A DNA stretch of 64,000 nucleotides from Superficieibacter electus (lineage in GTDB: Bacteria; Pseudomonadota; Gammaproteobacteria; Enterobacterales; Enterobacteriaceae). Under the pieces are notes generated by a model. The model saw only the letters and a program-made list of their open reading frames with translations, did no database searches and was not told the DNA's origin. The stretch spans positions 62,001 to 126,000 of the forward strand of contig NZ_PQGD01000012.1 in the NCBI RefSeq assembly GCF_002915575.1, written 5' to 3'. The stretch's first letter is position 1. The number at the start of each line of letters is the position of its first letter. Positions 54,639 through 64,000 of the stretch are shown here, piece by piece. The translations under genes were made by a program, and so were the position numbers.

Positions 54639-55502
54639 ATGAATGGAAAAATTCAGTTTTCGCATGTAAAAAACGAAACCACCTACAATATTCCGTTAGT
54701 TCTTGAAGAAAATGTGATCTCGAGCGGAATTTCGCTCATCTCGTTATGGCACACCCTGGCCGATGAAAGCTACCGTGTCATGTGGCCGCGCGACAAAAAG
54801 AAGCCGCTCATCGCTAACTCCTGGGTGGCAGTTTATACCCTTCAGGGCTGTGGAAAAATCCTGCTTCACGACAATTCCGAAATTACGCTCAACGGTAATT
54901 GCGTTATATTCTTAAAACCAACTGATATAAAGTCTTATCATTGTGACGGTTTACTTTGGGAACAGTACTGGATGGAATTTGTCCCTACCAGCGTTATGGA
55001 AATTCCATTATTGCAGCAAGCTATTATTTATAATGGTGATGCGTTTAAGAATGAACTCAATGAAGTTGCCGCGCTTATAGCCAGCCGCAATTCGTTAAAA
55101 AATAATCTGGCCGTTGCCTTTCTTACAAAAATTATTTATCAGTGGATTTGCCTGATTGTTGAAAACGGCACTAAAGATCGCCAGCTTATTCAGATAGAAA
55201 AACTGATTAGCCATTTACACGCCGACCTGCAAAAACAGTGGAGCGTGGCAGAGATGGCGCAGTGGATGCAGTGCAGCGAGCAGTATTTGCGCCGTCTTTT
55301 CCTGCGCTACACCGGGAAGACGCCAAAAGAATATTACCTCGACGCACGGCTGGATCTGGCGCTGTCATTACTGAAACAAGAGGGTAATTCGGTGAGCAGC
55401 GTGGCCGATATGCTGAATTTCTTTGATTCCTTTCATTTCAGCAAAGCATTTAAGCGGAAGTTTGGCTATGCGCCGTCGGCGGTGCTGCGGCAGGGGAAAT
55501 AA
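54639..55502 (+). CDS. yidL: YidL, AraC-family regulator
   Basis: Transcription regulator of 287 residues: N-terminal cupin-like sensor (SWVAVYTLQGCGKILLHDNSEI) and a C-terminal double helix-turn-helix (SVAEMAQWMQCSEQYLRRLF and VSSVADMLNFFDSFHFSKAFKRKFGYAPS). Diverges from yidK with a 169-base gap, so it most likely controls yidKJ. It is a little shorter than E. coli YidL (297 as I recall). Confidence 0.92.
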   Translation: MNGKIQFSHVKNETTYNIPLVLEENVISSGISLISLWHTLADESYRVMWPRDKKKPLIANSWVAVYTLQGCGKILLHDNSEITLNGNCVIFLKPTDIKSYHCDGLLWEQYWMEFVPTSVMEIPLLQQAIIYNGDAFKNELNEVAALIASRNSLKNNLAVAFLTKIIYQWICLIVENGTKDRQLIQIEKLISHLHADLQKQWSVAEMAQWMQCSEQYLRRLFLRYTGKTPKEYYLDARLDLALSLLKQEGNSVSSVADMLNFFDSFHFSKAFKRKFGYAPSAVLRQGK

Positions 55503-55503
55503 C

Positions 55504-55528
55504 GCCGGACAGGACGACCCTATCCGGC
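55504..55528. terminator. Hairpin between yidL and glv copy A
   Basis: GCCGGA (55504-55509) pairs with TCCGGC (55523-55528), followed by TAAAATATTAAT. REP-like or a weak two-way terminator for the convergent genes. Confidence 0.5.
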
Positions 55529-55535
55529 TAAAATA

Positions 55536-58471
<2,936 letters not shown>

Positions 58472-58582
58472 CTTTTAATCCTTATATATTGTGCAAACAC
58501 CCTATATAATTTCGAAAGCAACAACTCTCACCGGCACAATAAAACAAGAAACGTAAATTCCGATTACCAGAAAATTTTTATT

Positions 58583-58598
58583 TGTGATAAGGCTCAAG
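58583..58598. promoter_or_regulatory. CRP-like site, glv copy A
   Basis: TGTGATAAGGCTCAAG: left arm fits CRP fully, right arm partly. It occupies the same position as the site at 62523 in copy B. The gap 58472-58744 also contains ATCTCTATTTTT at 58679-58690, repeated at 62641-62652, a possible regulator site or -10. Confidence 0.5.
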
Positions 58599-58744
58599 TT
58601 TTTATTTTTCTCAACCTGTACAGTTTTTTCAAAAATTCTGGGCAGGATGAAAAAGTAAAAAAAGCATCAAAAAATAAAATCTCTATTTTTCAAATGATTA
58701 CACAATGCAATAAGCTGCTTACTTCAAGGGAAAGAGGTCTACTG

Positions 58745-59437
58745 ATGATCTACAAAGACATTGCTAATACCTTACGTATTCGTATTGGCACAGCGGAATA
58801 CGCTGTTGGAAGTCCACTGCCTGGAGAATACCGGCTGGCAGAAGAGTTTGGGGTATCAAGAATGACCATTCGCAAGGCGATCGATCTTTTAGTCAACTGG
58901 GGGTTAGTGTTCAGGAAAAACGGCAGCGGTACATTTATCATGCATAAGAATGTTTATCCCGGGACCCAAAATTTACCCGGATTCTTTAAAGCAATGAAAA
59001 ACTTTCACGGTAAGATCACCAGTCAGGTTCTGACTTTCCAGATCCAGTTGGCAACCGACGCTGTCTCAGCACAGTTGCAATTAGGCGCAGAGGAGAAAGT
59101 ATATTATTCAAGAAGAATTCGTTCAGTAAATAATACACCTCTTATGATTGAAGATAGTTATATGCCAGTGCGCCTGTTTCGTAATCTGTCGATTTCGCAT
59201 CTGGAAGGGTCAAAGTTCAAGTATATTGAAAAAGAAGCCAGGATTCAGATTGGGGGAAACTATGAATGCCTGACGCCAATTCTGGCAGAAAATCCGATTG
59301 CGGCGCTGCTGGAGGTGAAAGAAAAGACGCCAATACTCTGTATTAACTCTCTCACCTACAGTCGGCAAAATGTTTTTATTAACTATTCGATAATGTATCG
59401 CAATACCAGTGAATATCGGGAAGATCACTATTTTTGA
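58745..59437 (+). CDS. yidP: GntR-family regulator YidP-like (copy A)
   Basis: HutC-type GntR regulator of about 230 residues. The winged helix is at about 5-70 (SPLPGEYRLAEEFGVSRMTIRKAIDLLVNWGLV) and the UTRA effector domain follows (VYYSRRIRSVNNTPLMIEDSYMPVRLFRNLSISHLEGSKFKYIE). The ATG at 58745 is chosen by likeness to E. coli YidP (MIYK start) and the AGGGAAAGAGG upstream. It is only about half identical to copy B, whereas the enzymes are about 90 percent, so its effector or operator may differ. Of the two it is the more distant from E. coli YidP. Confidence 0.9.
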   Translation: MIYKDIANTLRIRIGTAEYAVGSPLPGEYRLAEEFGVSRMTIRKAIDLLVNWGLVFRKNGSGTFIMHKNVYPGTQNLPGFFKAMKNFHGKITSQVLTFQIQLATDAVSAQLQLGAEEKVYYSRRIRSVNNTPLMIEDSYMPVRLFRNLSISHLEGSKFKYIEKEARIQIGGNYECLTPILAENPIAALLEVKEKTPILCINSLTYSRQNVFINYSIMYRNTSEYREDHYF

Positions 59438-59442
59438 TATTG

Positions 59443-59470
59443 CTGGCTACCCGCGCTTACGGGTAGCCAG
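59443..59470. terminator. Bidirectional terminator hairpin between the glv modules
   Basis: CTGGCTACCCG (59443-59453), loop CGCTTA, CGGGTAGCCAG (59460-59470): perfect 11-base stem between yidP copy A and glvG copy B, which converge. There is no long T run on either side. Confidence 0.75.
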
Positions 59471-59479
59471 ACAACCGGC

Positions 59480-62412
<2,933 letters not shown>

Positions 62413-62522
62413 TTTTCACGTCCTCGATAAAAAGCATGTAGGGTATTTATTTTTCTGATAGCGTCCTGCTGAACTCACAATAAAAAGCGGCGAATTAAAA
62501 CTCATGGGGCGTTAAAATTATT

Positions 62523-62538
62523 TGTGATCAAACTCATG
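62523..62538. promoter_or_regulatory. CRP-like site, glv copy B
   Basis: TGTGATCAAACTCATG: the left arm fits CRP, the right partly. Same place as the copy A site, in a gap of the same length (273 bases, 62413-62685). Confidence 0.5.
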
Positions 62539-62685
62539 ATTTTAATTTCAGCAAAGTTGTCTTACTTTCTTATAAATGCTAGACATGTTGATAAGGGCCC
62601 TGAAAACTTACTGCTTCAGCACCTGCTTTTTTGTTGAAAAATCTCTATTTTTTCACCCTGGCTCATGACATGGAGAGGTCTAACG

Positions 62686-63393
62686 ATGATCTATAAATCA
62701 ATCGCCGATAAACTCAGATTGCGTCTGAATTCAGAAAACTATCATGTCGGTAGCCCGTTGCCCGGCGAGAAAAAGCTGGCGGAGGAATATGGCGTATCGC
62801 GTATGACGATCCGTAAAGCTATTGAGTTATTAATACAGCGGGGGCTGGTTGAACGTAAGCACGGTAGCGGAACGTACGTTATTCAAAAAGATGTTTATCA
62901 GGAGACGACGAACCTGACAGGGTTATGTGAGGTGATGGAAAGTCAGGGCAGGATTGTATTCAGTAAGGTGCTGGAATTCGTTGTGATGCCCGCACCGCCC
63001 GCCATTGCCCGGCAGCTTCGCATCCAGACGGATGAACGAATTTATTATTCCAGACGACTACGCTATGTCGATGATAAGCCGATTATGCTGGAAGACAGTT
63101 ATATGCCGGTGAAACTGTTTCGCAACCTGTCGATCGCCCATCTGGAGGGGTCTAAATTTCATTATATTGAAAATGAGTGTGGGATAACGATTACCGGCAA
63201 CTATGAAAGTCTGTCGCCGGTGCTGGCAGATAAGAAAATGGCGCAATTAATGCTGATTGAAGAGGATACGCCGCTATTACGTATTACGTCACTTTCCTAC
63301 AGTGATAGCGGCGAATTTCTGAATTATTCGATTATGTTCCGCAATGCCAGCGAATATCAGGTGGATTATCACCTGTTGCGCGTACATGCCTGA
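62686..63393 (+). CDS. yidP: GntR-family regulator YidP (copy B)
   Basis: HutC-type GntR regulator of 235 residues, winged helix at about 5-70 and UTRA domain after it. Starts MIYKSIADKLRLRL, close to E. coli YidP, and keeps EDSYMPVKLFRNLS and FLNYSIMFRNASEYQV. GGAGAGGTC precedes the ATG at 62686. Its end is three bases from the yidE stop on the other strand, the E. coli order, so copy B is the positional orthologue. Confidence 0.93.
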   Translation: MIYKSIADKLRLRLNSENYHVGSPLPGEKKLAEEYGVSRMTIRKAIELLIQRGLVERKHGSGTYVIQKDVYQETTNLTGLCEVMESQGRIVFSKVLEFVVMPAPPAIARQLRIQTDERIYYSRRLRYVDDKPIMLEDSYMPVKLFRNLSIAHLEGSKFHYIENECGITITGNYESLSPVLADKKMAQLMLIEEDTPLLRITSLSYSDSGEFLNYSIMFRNASEYQVDYHLLRVHA

Positions 63394-63396
63394 GCA

Positions 63397-64000
<604 letters not shown>

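Overview
The window is chromosomal DNA of a member of the Enterobacteriaceae. Its gene order follows the E. coli/Salmonella backbone: yicL, nepI, yicN, then ilvN-ilvB-ivbL, istR/tisB, yidF-yidG-yidH, yidJ-yidK, yidL, glv genes, yidP and yidE. Two loci known from Salmonella, a dga operon and a deoQKPX operon, and many REP/BIME repeats point to a Salmonella- or Citrobacter-like genome. The genus cannot be fixed from the sequence alone. No phage, insertion sequence, CRISPR array or tRNA was seen.

Layout. 1-5540: a Dpp-type ABC importer, a BadF-type sugar kinase and a divergent ROK regulator, probably for an amino-sugar compound. 5541-8000: tandem REP repeats and a TonB-dependent receptor with Fur- and CRP-like sites. 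8222-11247: a GGDEF protein and a BLUF-EAL photoreceptor facing each other with overlapping stop codons. 11424-18832: dgaABCDEF (D-glucosaminate PTS and catabolism) with a sigma-54 promoter and the activator gene dgaR. 18959-27038: accessory genes (aldo/keto reductase, LysR, cupin, GlxA-type AraC, metallo-hydrolase, NhaA, family II pyrophosphatase, VapBC, GNAT).

27125-35969: yicL; a LacI-controlled beta-glucoside PTS operon with its own 6-phospho-beta-glucosidase and porin; then nepI and yicN. 36244-40055: an aldolase/dehydratase/MFS operon, probably for a sugar acid, in the place where E. coli carries ade and uhp genes. 40363-44748: deoXPK and divergent deoQ (deoxyribose use). 44751-45788: an AT-rich orphan, possibly a GT52-like glycosyltransferase. 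46040-48227: ilvBN with its ivbL attenuator. 48350-48838: istR-1/tisB SOS toxin-antitoxin. 48958-55502: EamA transporter and yidFGHJKL.

55536-63393: two complete tandem copies of a glv module, each with a GH4 6-phospho-alpha-glucosidase, a PTS EIICB and a divergent GntR regulator. The window ends inside yidE.

Most of the window is carbohydrate uptake and breakdown under local regulators (ROK, PRD/sigma-54, LacI, DeoR, GntR, AraC). The most unusual structures are the duplicated glv module with uneven divergence, the BLUF-EAL protein with a complete set of phosphodiesterase residues next to a cyclase, the BIME inside the leader of a sigma-54 operon, and the ROK/kinase/ABC locus with a widely spaced perfect inverted repeat.
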